This document shows, piece after piece, positions 17,228 to 24,995 of a DNA stretch of 64,000 nt. Numbering within the stretch: the first letter of the stretch is position 1; every line of letters begins with the position of its first letter. Source of the stretch: Brevirhabdus pacifica (GTDB taxonomy: Bacteria; Pseudomonadota; Alphaproteobacteria; Rhodobacterales; Rhodobacteraceae); contig NZ_PGFI01000011.1 of NCBI RefSeq assembly GCF_002797755.1, forward strand, positions 620,001 to 684,000. The letters are read 5' to 3'. The notes below the pieces were generated by a model that did not search any database, had not been told where the DNA came from, and was given only the letters and a program-made list of their open reading frames with translations. The position numbers and the translations under genes are program-made.

Positions 17228-18307
17228 ATGTCCCGCCTTGTTCCTCGCCCCGATCTCATCCCTGCTTCGCTGGCGCCCGTGACCGGGCTTTTTCTTGTCG
17301 TTGCGGCCGCGCTGCTGGCGTGGCCCGGCGTGGCCGGGGCCGAGCAGGCAGGCACCGAAGTCACCGCCCCCGAACGCTCCGCCCGGCCCTTGCCGCGCGC
17401 CGGCACCGCCCACGCCCGGCTGGCCATGCAGGAGACGATCGACAGCATGGTCACTTTCGGTCAGCCGCGCCCGCGCTGGCGCCCCACCGCCGCCACGCGC
17501 CCCGGCCTGGTCCACGCCGCCCTGACCGAGGCAATGGTCAGCGACCTGGACCTGACCGGTGCGGGCACGGGCGCGGGCGCGGGGCAGGCGGCCCGGTCTG
17601 ATGCGGCCCCCGCCACGGCGAGCACGGGGCAGGGAACGCGCGTGGCCTCTGCCGCCGCCGTCAGCCGGTCGTTCCGGCCGCAGACCCGGCCCGACGATCT
17701 TGCCAAAGCCCCGGGCTCGGCCCGCCTGCGGGACGCCTTCTTCCACAAGCCCAAGGGATCGGGACGCGGCGTTGCCACCGGGCGCGGCGCGATCTGCGGC
17801 GACGCCTCGATCCTGGGCCAGCAGATCCCCGACATCCCCGGGCGGATCAGCGGCTGTGGCGTGCGCAACCCGGTGGCGGTCACCGCCGTCGACGGCGTCG
17901 TGCTCTCGACCCCGGCCAAGATGGATTGCACCACCGCCAAGGCGCTGAAATCCTGGGTCCGCAACGGCATAAAGCCCGCCGTCGGCCGCAAGGGTGGTGG
18001 GGTGAAGTCGCTGAAGGTGGCGGCGCACTACTCCTGCCGCACCCGCAACAACCGCAAGGGCGGCAAGATCAGCGAACATGGCAAGGGCCGCGCCATCGAC
18101 ATCTCGGAGATCCGGTTGCAGGACGGCAGCACGCTGTCGGTGCTTCAGGACTGGCGCAAGTCCAGCAAGGGCAGCATGCTCAAGCAGATGCACCAATCTG
18201 CCTGCGGGCCTTTCGGGACGGTGCTGGGCCCCTCGGCCGACCGCTATCACCAGGATCATTTCCACCTGGACACGGCCCGCTATCGCAAGGGCAGCTACTG
18301 CCGCTAG
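17228..18307 (+). CDS. Extensin-like C-terminal domain protein
   Basis: 359 residues with a signal peptide (hydrophobic run TGLFLVVAAALLAWPGVAGA). Residues about 35-190 are a low-complexity Ala/Pro linker. The C-terminal 175 residues are the extensin-like domain (PF06904 type), which shares its zinc-site layout with M15 D-Ala-D-Ala peptidases: SEHGKGRAIDIS and DHFHLD. Seven conserved-looking Cys (for example ICGD, SGCGVRN, MDCTTAK, YSCRTR, SACGPF) suggest disulphides. Likely a periplasmic cell-wall enzyme. It follows tyrA in the same direction after about 190 bp with an ATG inside GTGTCATG. Confidence 0.85.
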   Translation: MSRLVPRPDLIPASLAPVTGLFLVVAAALLAWPGVAGAEQAGTEVTAPERSARPLPRAGTAHARLAMQETIDSMVTFGQPRPRWRPTAATRPGLVHAALTEAMVSDLDLTGAGTGAGAGQAARSDAAPATASTGQGTRVASAAAVSRSFRPQTRPDDLAKAPGSARLRDAFFHKPKGSGRGVATGRGAICGDASILGQQIPDIPGRISGCGVRNPVAVTAVDGVVLSTPAKMDCTTAKALKSWVRNGIKPAVGRKGGGVKSLKVAAHYSCRTRNNRKGGKISEHGKGRAIDISEIRLQDGSTLSVLQDWRKSSKGSMLKQMHQSACGPFGTVLGPSADRYHQDHFHLDTARYRKGSYCR

Positions 18308-18347
18308 GGGCGCTGCGTGCCCGGCCCTGACCGGCGGCGCGCGCGCG

Positions 18348-19391
18348 TCAGCGCAGGATCAGCCGCGGGGCCATGCCCAGCGGGATCGGCCCGAACATCA
18401 TCCGACCGCCCGCGAAGGTAATCGGCACGTCCAGTGTGTTGGTGTCCCCGGTGCTTCCCGCCAGCATGCCCAGGACGCTTTCGATCGTGCCGGCCATGCC
18501 TCGGGGCACGGTGCCCGCGTTGACGGCCAGCGCCAGGATCTCACGCCAGTTCTGCGCCTTGACCGTGACGCGCCCCTCGGGGATGCCCTCGGCGTCGACC
18601 TCCAGATCGCCGGCCGCGCGCAGGTCAAGCTGACCCCAGTTGGCGCGCACGCCGGTCAGATTGATGCGGCGGGGCTGGGGGCGGCTGTCCTCGATCGCGC
18701 GGCGGTCCCAGGGCCGGTCAAACCCGACCGAGGCCTTGAGGCTGAGGGTGCCGATCCGCTCGGGCAGGCGCCCGGAGGGGTCGAGGGCGGCGACCGCCTG
18801 GGGCGGCAGCCGCAAATCGTCGGCGTCGAGGTCGATCTGATAGGTGGCGGCCGGTCCCGCCCCTTGGGCCTTGGCGGCGCCGGGGGCATCGGCCTGGCCT
18901 TCCTCGATCCGCCGGACCGAGAACTGGGCCGAGTCGAGGTCGGCCGTCCAGCCCTGTTCGGCGGTCAGGGCCATGCGGTCGATCTCGATCACGCTGCGGC
19001 CCAGGGCAAGGTCGCTGTCGGCGTCGAAGACCAGGCTGCCCTGCATCTTCTCGGTGTTGACGGTCAGCCGGCTCAGGGGCGTCTGGATGGTCTGGGTGTC
19101 GGGCCAGATGGCGATGACGTGGTTGGGTTGCCAGGACATGGCCAGAAGTTGAAAGAAGGGCGCGGCCCAGGCGACGCCGGTGTCGGGGTCGGCCATGGCG
19201 GGCTTGTCCAGGGTCAGGTCGAAGCGGTTGGGAAAGCCGCGCACGTCGACCTGCGCATCGGCCTGCCAACCCTCGGCGCGGCGCTGCTGCAGCCAGGCCT
19301 GGGTGCTGCTTTCAAGCGCCGAGGCGCCGACGAACCAGTAGCCCCCCCAGAGGCTGGCCGCCAAGACGATCAAGATCAGCAGAATCCGCAT
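18348..19391 (-). CDS. DUF2125 family protein
   Basis: About 347 residues with an N-terminal membrane anchor (ILLILIVLAASLWGGYWFVG); the rest should face the periplasm. The mature part is beta-rich with repeats of short hydrophobic strands (for example VRGFPNRFDLTLDKPAM), typical of the alphaproteobacterial DUF2125 family, whose function is unknown. The fold resembles lipid-handling AsmA-like or DUF945-like proteins, but that is only an impression. A GTG six bases upstream is an alternative start; the ATG fits the AAAGG better. Convergent with the extensin gene and divergent from the ChaC-like gene. Confidence 0.85.
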   Translation of the reverse strand: MRILLILIVLAASLWGGYWFVGASALESSTQAWLQQRRAEGWQADAQVDVRGFPNRFDLTLDKPAMADPDTGVAWAAPFFQLLAMSWQPNHVIAIWPDTQTIQTPLSRLTVNTEKMQGSLVFDADSDLALGRSVIEIDRMALTAEQGWTADLDSAQFSVRRIEEGQADAPGAAKAQGAGPAATYQIDLDADDLRLPPQAVAALDPSGRLPERIGTLSLKASVGFDRPWDRRAIEDSRPQPRRINLTGVRANWGQLDLRAAGDLEVDAEGIPEGRVTVKAQNWREILALAVNAGTVPRGMAGTIESVLGMLAGSTGDTNTLDVPITFAGGRMMFGPIPLGMAPRLILR

Positions 19392-19456
19392 GTTCACGCC
19401 CTTTCAAAGCCCGGTTCGATGGTGTTTATCTGCCCGAAGGAAGGAGGGCCAGACCG

Positions 19457-19996
19457 ATGCAGTCACCCGTGTGGGTATTTGGCTATGGATCGCTCATGTG
19501 GAACCCCGAGTTTCCCGTCCTGGCCCGGCAGATCGCCCGGCTGGAGGGGTATCATCGCAGTTTCTGCATGCGTTCGGTCCACCACCGCGGCACCGCCGAG
19601 GAGCCGGGGCTTGTCTTGGCGCTGGACCGGCAGGAGGGGGCCCATTGCGACGGCGTGGCCTTCCTGATGGACGATCACGGCCTCGAGGCATCGCTTGCCG
19701 CTCTGCGGGCGCGCGAACTGGTCTCGGCCGCCTATCTCGAGACGGTGCAACCGCTGACCCTGCGCGACGGGCGGCAGGTCGAGGCGCTGACCTACGTGAT
19801 CGATCCTGACCACGTGCAGTATTGCGGCGGCCTGCCGCTGGAAGAGCAGGCGCATATCATCGCCCGCGCCCGGGGTCAGCGCGGCCCCAATACCGAGTAT
19901 CTGCATAACACGGCCAGCCACCTGGCCGAGCTGCAACTGACCGACCCCGAACTGGACTGGCTGGCGCGCCGCGTGCGCGAGCTGAGCGCGGCCTGA
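19457..19996 (+). CDS. chaC: ChaC-like gamma-glutamylcyclotransferase
   Basis: 179-residue cytosolic enzyme expected to split glutathione into 5-oxoproline and Cys-Gly. It opens with the substrate loop VFGYGSLMWNPEF and carries the catalytic Glu in LRARELVSAAYLE. The conserved IARARGQRGPNTEYLHNT block is near the C-terminus. Length and motifs fit the glutathione-specific ChaC family rather than the shorter GGCT group. A likely role is glutathione turnover; gloB, another glutathione gene, lies 7.5 kb away without obvious linkage. Confidence 0.9.
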   Translation: MQSPVWVFGYGSLMWNPEFPVLARQIARLEGYHRSFCMRSVHHRGTAEEPGLVLALDRQEGAHCDGVAFLMDDHGLEASLAALRARELVSAAYLETVQPLTLRDGRQVEALTYVIDPDHVQYCGGLPLEEQAHIIARARGQRGPNTEYLHNTASHLAELQLTDPELDWLARRVRELSAA

Positions 19997-20146
19997 CGCG
20001 CCCCCGCGCGGGCCCCGGCACCAGGGCCGCCCGCCCCGGGCCTGTTCCCTTCGCGCCACAGTCCGGCGCCGGCGCCTTTCGATGTTGGCACAGCCCCCGC
20101 CCGGGCCTATGGTGCTTGGAAAACAACGTCTGCCAGGACCCGTCGA

Positions 20147-21331
20147 ATGGATAGAACGGACCCAGAGGCCGAGCCGCAGTTTGCCCTCCCGATCCGCCAG
20201 ATCACGCTTATGCTCATCGTCGTCGGACTGGCGGTGCTGGGCAGCTATGTCGCCTTTCCGCGGGTGGCCCCCGTCTTCCTGGCAAACCCCTGGCTGAACG
20301 GCGTCATCGCCGGGGTCTTCCTGTTCGGGGTGCTGGCCTGTTTCTGGCAGGTCTTCCAGCTCATCAACTCGGTCATCTGGATCAAGGCCTTCGCCACCAA
20401 TCGGCCCGGCTACGAGGGGCTGCAACCGCCGCGCCTTCTGGCCTCGATGGCGGCGTTGCTGCGGGCGCGCGGTGCCCGGATGCAAATCTCGACCACCTCG
20501 TCGCGCTCGATCCTGGATTCGGTTGCCACCCGCGTGGACGAGGCGCGGGACATCACCCGCTATATCGTCAACTTGCTGATTTTCCTTGGCCTTCTGGGCA
20601 CGTTCTACGGGTTGGCCACCACCGTCCCCGCGGTGGTCGAGACGATCCGGTCCCTCGCGCCGCAGAATGGCGAGACATCGGTCGACATCTTCAGCCGGCT
20701 GATGACGGGGCTGGAGGCGCAGCTGGGCGGCATGGGCACGGCCTTCTCCAGCTCGCTGCTGGGCCTGGCCGGCTCGTTGATCGTGGGGCTGCTGGAACTG
20801 TTCGCCAGCCACGGTCAGAACCGTTTCTACCGCGAGCTTGAGGATTGGCTGTCAACCATCACCCGGGTCGGTTTCGCCGGCGCCGATGCCGAGGGCGGCC
20901 ACGTCGATCAGGGCGCCGTGGCCACCGTCCTCGACCAGATGGTCGAGCAGATGGATGCGCTGCAACAGCTTTTCCGCCGCTCGGATGAGGGGCGTGCCGC
21001 CGTCGAGGCGCGGCTCGAGGCGCTGACAGGCTCGGTCGAGAAGCTGACCCGCCAGTTGCTTCAGGGTGCCGAGACCGAGCAGACGGTCATGTCCCGCGTG
21101 GCCCAGGGCCAGGAACGGCTGATCGACGCGCTGGAGAAGCAGGCCGGCAACGAACACGTGGACGCCGAAAGCCGGATGCGCCTGCGCTCGATCGACGTGC
21201 AGCTTCTGCGCGTCCTCGAAGAAATGTCGTCGGGACGGCAGGAGGCCTTGCAGGACCTGCGCGGCGATCTGTCGGCGCTGACCCGCGCCATCCGCGAGGC
21301 CGGCGGCGGGTCCGAGCGGCCGGAAGGCTAG
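20147..21331 (+). CDS. MotA/TolQ/ExbB-type proton channel subunit
   Basis: 394-residue inner-membrane protein. Hydrophobic spans are near residues 18-36, 51-72, 140-165 and 193-218. The last two have the ExbB/MotA signature (LLIFLGLLGTFYGLATTVPA and GGMGTAFSSSLLGLAGSLIV). After the last span comes a 170-residue cytoplasmic helical tail. The next gene, 3 bp away, encodes a MotB-like partner with a peptidoglycan-binding domain, so the pair should form an ion-driven 5:2 motor distinct from the flagellar MotA/MotB in this same window. Conserved pairs like this occur in Rhodobacterales; their job is not established. Confidence 0.85.
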   Translation: MDRTDPEAEPQFALPIRQITLMLIVVGLAVLGSYVAFPRVAPVFLANPWLNGVIAGVFLFGVLACFWQVFQLINSVIWIKAFATNRPGYEGLQPPRLLASMAALLRARGARMQISTTSSRSILDSVATRVDEARDITRYIVNLLIFLGLLGTFYGLATTVPAVVETIRSLAPQNGETSVDIFSRLMTGLEAQLGGMGTAFSSSLLGLAGSLIVGLLELFASHGQNRFYRELEDWLSTITRVGFAGADAEGGHVDQGAVATVLDQMVEQMDALQQLFRRSDEGRAAVEARLEALTGSVEKLTRQLLQGAETEQTVMSRVAQGQERLIDALEKQAGNEHVDAESRMRLRSIDVQLLRVLEEMSSGRQEALQDLRGDLSALTRAIREAGGGSERPEG

Positions 21332-21334
21332 GCC

Positions 21335-23704
21335 ATGGCGCTGACGCGGCGGTCCACCCAACGTGTATCGGGCAGTATCTGGCCCGGCTTCGTGGATGCG
21401 ATGACCGCGCTGCTGCTGGTGCTGATGTTCGTGCTGACGATCTTCATGATCGTGCAATTCATGCTGCGCGAGACGATCTCGACCCAGGACACCGAGCTGG
21501 ACCAGCTGTCGCTTCAGGTCGCCGATCTTGCGGCGGCTTTGGGCCTGGAGCAGCAGAAAAGCTTCCAGCTTGAGGAAGAGGTCGACTCCCTCAGCGGAGA
21601 GCTGGGCGAAAGCCGCTCTCTGACCGAGGTGCAGGCCCGCGCCATCGACACCCTGACCGAACAGGCCCGCCGCCAGACCTCCCGGATCGAGGATTTCGAA
21701 AGCCAGGTGGCCGGTCTTCTGGCGAGCCAACAGGACGCGCGCGCCCGCATCGCCGCGCTTTTGGGCGAGAACACCGAGGCCAAGAAGCGCATCTCGGGGC
21801 TGCTCAGCCAGAATGACGAGGCCCAGTCCCAGATCGAGACGCTTCAGGGCCGCAACGAGGAGGCCAGCCGCCGCCTGGCCGAATTGCAGGACGAAAAGAC
21901 CGACCTGCAGGCCGAGAAGGAGGGGCTTTTCGCCCGCATCGAGGACATCGAGGCCGCCAATGCCCGCCTGGTGACCGAGCAGGAGGCGCTGAACCTGGCG
22001 CTGGCCCAGGCCCGGGACGAGATCGACGCCGGCGCCGAGGCCGCGCGCCTTGCCGCTGCCCGCCGCGAGGCGCTTGAGGCGATGATCGCCGATCTCAAGC
22101 AAAGCGCCCAGGAGACACAGCTTTCCATGCGCGAGGTGCTGGCCCAGCTTGAGGCCAGCGAAAGCGGCACCCAGACCCTGGAGGCCCGCGCCGCCGATCT
22201 GGGCAAGACCATCGCCGGTCTGCGCGACGAGTTGGCCGCCCAGTCCGAGGCCCGCACCCAGGCCGAGGCCGCCACCGCTCAGGCCCGCGCCGCCCTGGCC
22301 GAATTGCAGGACGAGCTGTCGGACACCCGCACCCGGCTTTCCAGTGTCGACGAGGCGCTGACCCAGGAGGAAAGCGCCCGCCTCGCCCAGATCGCCGAGA
22401 CCGAGGCATTGCGCCGCCGCCTCGCACAGCTTGAAGAGGGGCTGACCGAGGAAGAGGCCGCGCGCCTGGCCGAAGCCGCCGCCGCCGAGGCCCTGCGCAA
22501 GCGCCTGGCCGAGGTCGAGACCGCCTTCACCGACGAAGAGGCCGCCCGCCTTGCCGAGGCCGCCGCCGCCGAGCGGCTGCGCGCCAAGCTGCGCTCGGCC
22601 GATACGGAATTGCAGGCGATGACCCTGAAGCTGGAGCAGGAGCGCGCCCGCGCGGAGGAAACGCTGACCATGCTGGCCGCCGCCCGCGACGCCAGCGCCG
22701 ACCTTGACCAGCGCCTCGCCGCGGCCTTGGCCGAACGCCTGGCGCTGAGCGAACAGGTCAGCACGCTCAAGGGCGGCGCCGACGAACGGGCTGCCGAGCT
22801 GGCGCGGCTGCGGGCCGAGAACGAGGCGCTGCGCGCCTCTCTCGACGACAGTCAGGAAACGCTGGAAAAGCGCCTGGCCGCCGCCCTGGCCGCCCGGGTC
22901 GCCGCCGAGGAAACCGCCGCCCGCCGCCTCAGCCAGGCCGAGGAGCGGGAGCTTTTGCTGCGCCAGGCCCAGGAGAACCTGTCGCGCGAAAAGGCCAGCG
23001 GCGACGAGGCCCGGCGCAAGCTGGAACTGCTGAACCGGCAGGCGTCGCAGCTGCGCTCGGAACTGGCCAGCCTCCAGGCCCTGCTGGACGACGCCCAGTC
23101 CCGCGACGAGGCCAACCAGGTGCAGATCCAGGCCCTGGGCTCCAAGCTGAACCTGGCGCTGGCCCAGACCGCCGCCGAACAGAAGCGCCGCGCCGAGCTG
23201 GAGGCGGCCGAGCGCAAGCGTCTGGAGGCCGAGGCGGTGCAGCTTGAGAAATTCCGCTCGGACTTTTTTGGACGGCTGCGCGAGGTGCTGGACAATGTCG
23301 ACGGCGTCCGGATCGAGGGCGACCGCTTCGTCTTCTCCTCCGAAGTGCTTTTCCGCTCCGGCCAGGCAGAGCTTTCGCCCTCGGGCCGGGCCGAGATCGC
23401 CAAGGTCGCCGACATCCTGAAATCCGTGTCCGACCGCATCCCCGACAGCATCGACTGGATCATTCGGGTCGACGGGCACACCGACAACGTGCCCCTTGCC
23501 GGCTTTGCCCGCTATGCCAACAACTGGGAGCTTTCCCAGGCCCGCGCCCTTTCGGTCGTGCTTTACATGAACGAAGTGCTGGGCATTCCCGCCGACCGGC
23601 TGGCCGCCACGGGCTTTGGCGAATACCAGCCCGTCAACACCGCCGACACGCCCGAGGCGCGCGCCCAGAACCGCCGGATCGAACTGAAGCTGACCGAGAA
23701 ATAG
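21335..23704 (+). CDS. MotB-like motor subunit with giant coiled coil and OmpA domain
   Basis: 789 residues: a short cytoplasmic N-terminus, one membrane span with the ion-binding Asp at D21 (IWPGFVDAMTALLLVLMFVL), then about 600 residues of nearly unbroken coiled coil rich in Ala, Glu, Leu and Arg, and a C-terminal OmpA-like peptidoglycan-binding domain from about residue 665 (LFRSGQAELSPSG, RVDGHTDNVP, NNWELSQARA, QNRRIELKL). The partner is the channel subunit just upstream. The coiled coil replaces the short plug/linker of MotB and would put the wall anchor far from the membrane or form a long periplasmic rod. Normal TolR, ExbD or MotB proteins are 140-340 residues. No Zorya-type helicase or nuclease gene is next to it. 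Confidence 0.85.
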   Translation: MALTRRSTQRVSGSIWPGFVDAMTALLLVLMFVLTIFMIVQFMLRETISTQDTELDQLSLQVADLAAALGLEQQKSFQLEEEVDSLSGELGESRSLTEVQARAIDTLTEQARRQTSRIEDFESQVAGLLASQQDARARIAALLGENTEAKKRISGLLSQNDEAQSQIETLQGRNEEASRRLAELQDEKTDLQAEKEGLFARIEDIEAANARLVTEQEALNLALAQARDEIDAGAEAARLAAARREALEAMIADLKQSAQETQLSMREVLAQLEASESGTQTLEARAADLGKTIAGLRDELAAQSEARTQAEAATAQARAALAELQDELSDTRTRLSSVDEALTQEESARLAQIAETEALRRRLAQLEEGLTEEEAARLAEAAAAEALRKRLAEVETAFTDEEAARLAEAAAAERLRAKLRSADTELQAMTLKLEQERARAEETLTMLAAARDASADLDQRLAAALAERLALSEQVSTLKGGADERAAELARLRAENEALRASLDDSQETLEKRLAAALAARVAAEETAARRLSQAEERELLLRQAQENLSREKASGDEARRKLELLNRQASQLRSELASLQALLDDAQSRDEANQVQIQALGSKLNLALAQTAAEQKRRAELEAAERKRLEAEAVQLEKFRSDFFGRLREVLDNVDGVRIEGDRFVFSSEVLFRSGQAELSPSGRAEIAKVADILKSVSDRIPDSIDWIIRVDGHTDNVPLAGFARYANNWELSQARALSVVLYMNEVLGIPADRLAATGFGEYQPVNTADTPEARAQNRRIELKLTEK
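22356..22610 (+). repeat. Tandem 28-29-residue coding repeat in the coiled coil
   Basis: Three consecutive units of the form LTxEExARLAxxAxxEALRxRLAxxE lie within the MotB-like coiled coil (about residues 341-425). Both DNA and protein are clearly related, with units two and three the most similar. They suggest growth of the rod by in-frame duplication and make this gene prone to length variation. Confidence 0.75.
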
Positions 23705-23726
23705 GGCAAAGCCCGCGCCGGGGGCG

Positions 23727-24995
23727 TTACTGGTCCAAGTCGATCCGCAGCGTGCCGCTGTCGATCCGTTTGCCCTGGCGCCAAAGCTCCACCAGCCCGG
23801 TGTAGGGGCCGGGGGGCCAGGCCTCGCCCTCGCGTTTCAGGCCGGCGGCCCTGAAGAACTGGGCCTGAGGTGCCTCGACCGGCATCCGCCGGTCCACCAG
23901 TGGCCCGTCCGGCCCGTCGATCCGCAACAGCACCTCGTCGCCGCCCCGGGCGGCAAAGCCGAAGCCCCACAGAACCAAAGCCGGCGCGTCGGCCGGCAGC
24001 GCCTTCAGGGCCACCCCGCCCCGGCGAAGCTGGTCCAGCTCGGGCAGGGCGGTCGAGAAGCCCAGCCGCATGAAGCCCCCGGGCCGGGGGCGCAGGGGCG
24101 GCTCCCACAGGGTGGGGGCGGGTTCGGTGGCCGCAGGGGCGGGCTGCCCCTCGGGCAGGGCGACGAGGGGGCATTGGGCGACATCCGTGGGGCTGAAGGG
24201 GTCCACCTCCTGGCCCTTGTAGGTGACGCTGAAATGCAGATGCGGAAACTCGGTCCGGCCCGACAGGCCTACCCGGCCCAGGGGCGCGCCGGCCGGCAAC
24301 TCGTCGCCCGCCCGCACGCTGACCGAGCCGCGGGCCATGTGGCAATACTGGGTCTGCCAACCGCCACCGTGGTCCAGAAGAACCCCGTTGCCGCAATCTC
24401 GGGCATCCTGGCCGGACGCCACGGGCAGGGGGGCCAGGTCGTTGTCGGCCATCCCGTCGCGCCGGCGCAGCACCCGGCCCGCCGCCGCCGCGCGCACGGT
24501 GACGCCGGCCTCCATCGCGGCCAGGTCGGGGACTCGGATGTCGGTGCCCATGTGCCCGTCATAGGTCAGCGGTCCGCACTGGAAATCGCGGGTGCCGGGG
24601 CCGGGGTCGTGATCGACCAGGTTCTGGAAATCGCAGGTCAGGCCCAGCTCGCATTCCAGCGGCAGCATCAGGCGCGGCGCCTCCGCCAGCGGGTCGGGCG
24701 GTGGTGAGGCCAGCTCAGGGGCCGGCTGTGCAGGAGGGGTGATGGCGGGCGAGGGAGGTTCCGGCGCGGAGGCGGCGGGCGGCGCCGCCGGGGGGGCAGG
24801 GGCCACTGTGCCTTGATCGGGCGCGGGGGGCGCTTCGGGCGCCGGCGCGGTATCCTGCGCCATTCGGATGGTTTGCGCCGGCGTTCCTGCCGCCACGGGG
24901 GCGGAGGGAACGACACCTGTAAAAGTAAAAAGAGCCTCTGCACCCGATAGGGGTGCAGAGGCGATCAGCAGTGAAGTCAGCGCCGCAACGATCAC
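23727..24995 (-). CDS. M23 family (LytM-type) peptidase
   Basis: 422 residues from a GTG that overlaps the clpA stop (GTGA). The first 20 residues form a signal peptide (VAALTSLLIASAPLSGAEA), followed by a Pro/Ala linker to about residue 100. The M23 core has YDGHMGTDIRVPD, carrying the first His and Asp, an HxH metal motif in FPHLHFSV, and a Q-Y-C-H-M-A segment. A C-terminal domain of about 120 residues follows and is not recognised. Expected to be a periplasmic peptidoglycan endopeptidase or an amidase activator. A perfect intrinsic terminator hairpin lies in the signal-peptide codons, so expression behind clpA may be attenuated. A downstream start (MAQDTAPAPEAPP) would lack export. Confidence 0.85.
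   Translation of the reverse strand: MIVAALTSLLIASAPLSGAEALFTFTGVVPSAPVAAGTPAQTIRMAQDTAPAPEAPPAPDQGTVAPAPPAAPPAASAPEPPSPAITPPAQPAPELASPPPDPLAEAPRLMLPLECELGLTCDFQNLVDHDPGPGTRDFQCGPLTYDGHMGTDIRVPDLAAMEAGVTVRAAAAGRVLRRRDGMADNDLAPLPVASGQDARDCGNGVLLDHGGGWQTQYCHMARGSVSVRAGDELPAGAPLGRVGLSGRTEFPHLHFSVTYKGQEVDPFSPTDVAQCPLVALPEGQPAPAATEPAPTLWEPPLRPRPGGFMRLGFSTALPELDQLRRGGVALKALPADAPALVLWGFGFAARGGDEVLLRIDGPDGPLVDRRMPVEAPQAQFFRAAGLKREGEAWPPGPYTGLVELWRQGKRIDSGTLRIDLDQ
24921..24962 (-). terminator. Strong terminator inside the M23 signal-peptide codons, behind clpA
   Basis: On the minus strand a perfect 12-bp stem GCCTCTGCACCC/GGGTGCAGAGGC with a 5-nt loop is followed at once by TCTTTTTACTTTT. It begins 30 bp after the clpA stop and lies within codons 12-25 of the coupled M23 gene. 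It has every property of a factor-independent terminator. Confidence 0.85.

Noticed and set aside
20852-23479. A long open frame of 875 codons on the minus strand
   Set aside because: It lies wholly opposite the coiled-coil gene and the end of its partner. Its Gly/Leu/Gln-rich product is what the reverse of an Ala/Glu/Leu-rich GC-rich gene gives; there is no ribosome site or family match.
20147-23704. A Zorya-type defence system (ZorA-ZorB pair)
   Set aside because: The membrane pair is similar in type, but the long helix is in the B subunit, there is no ZorC, ZorD or ZorE gene beside it, and the flanks are core genes; a housekeeping envelope motor is the better reading.
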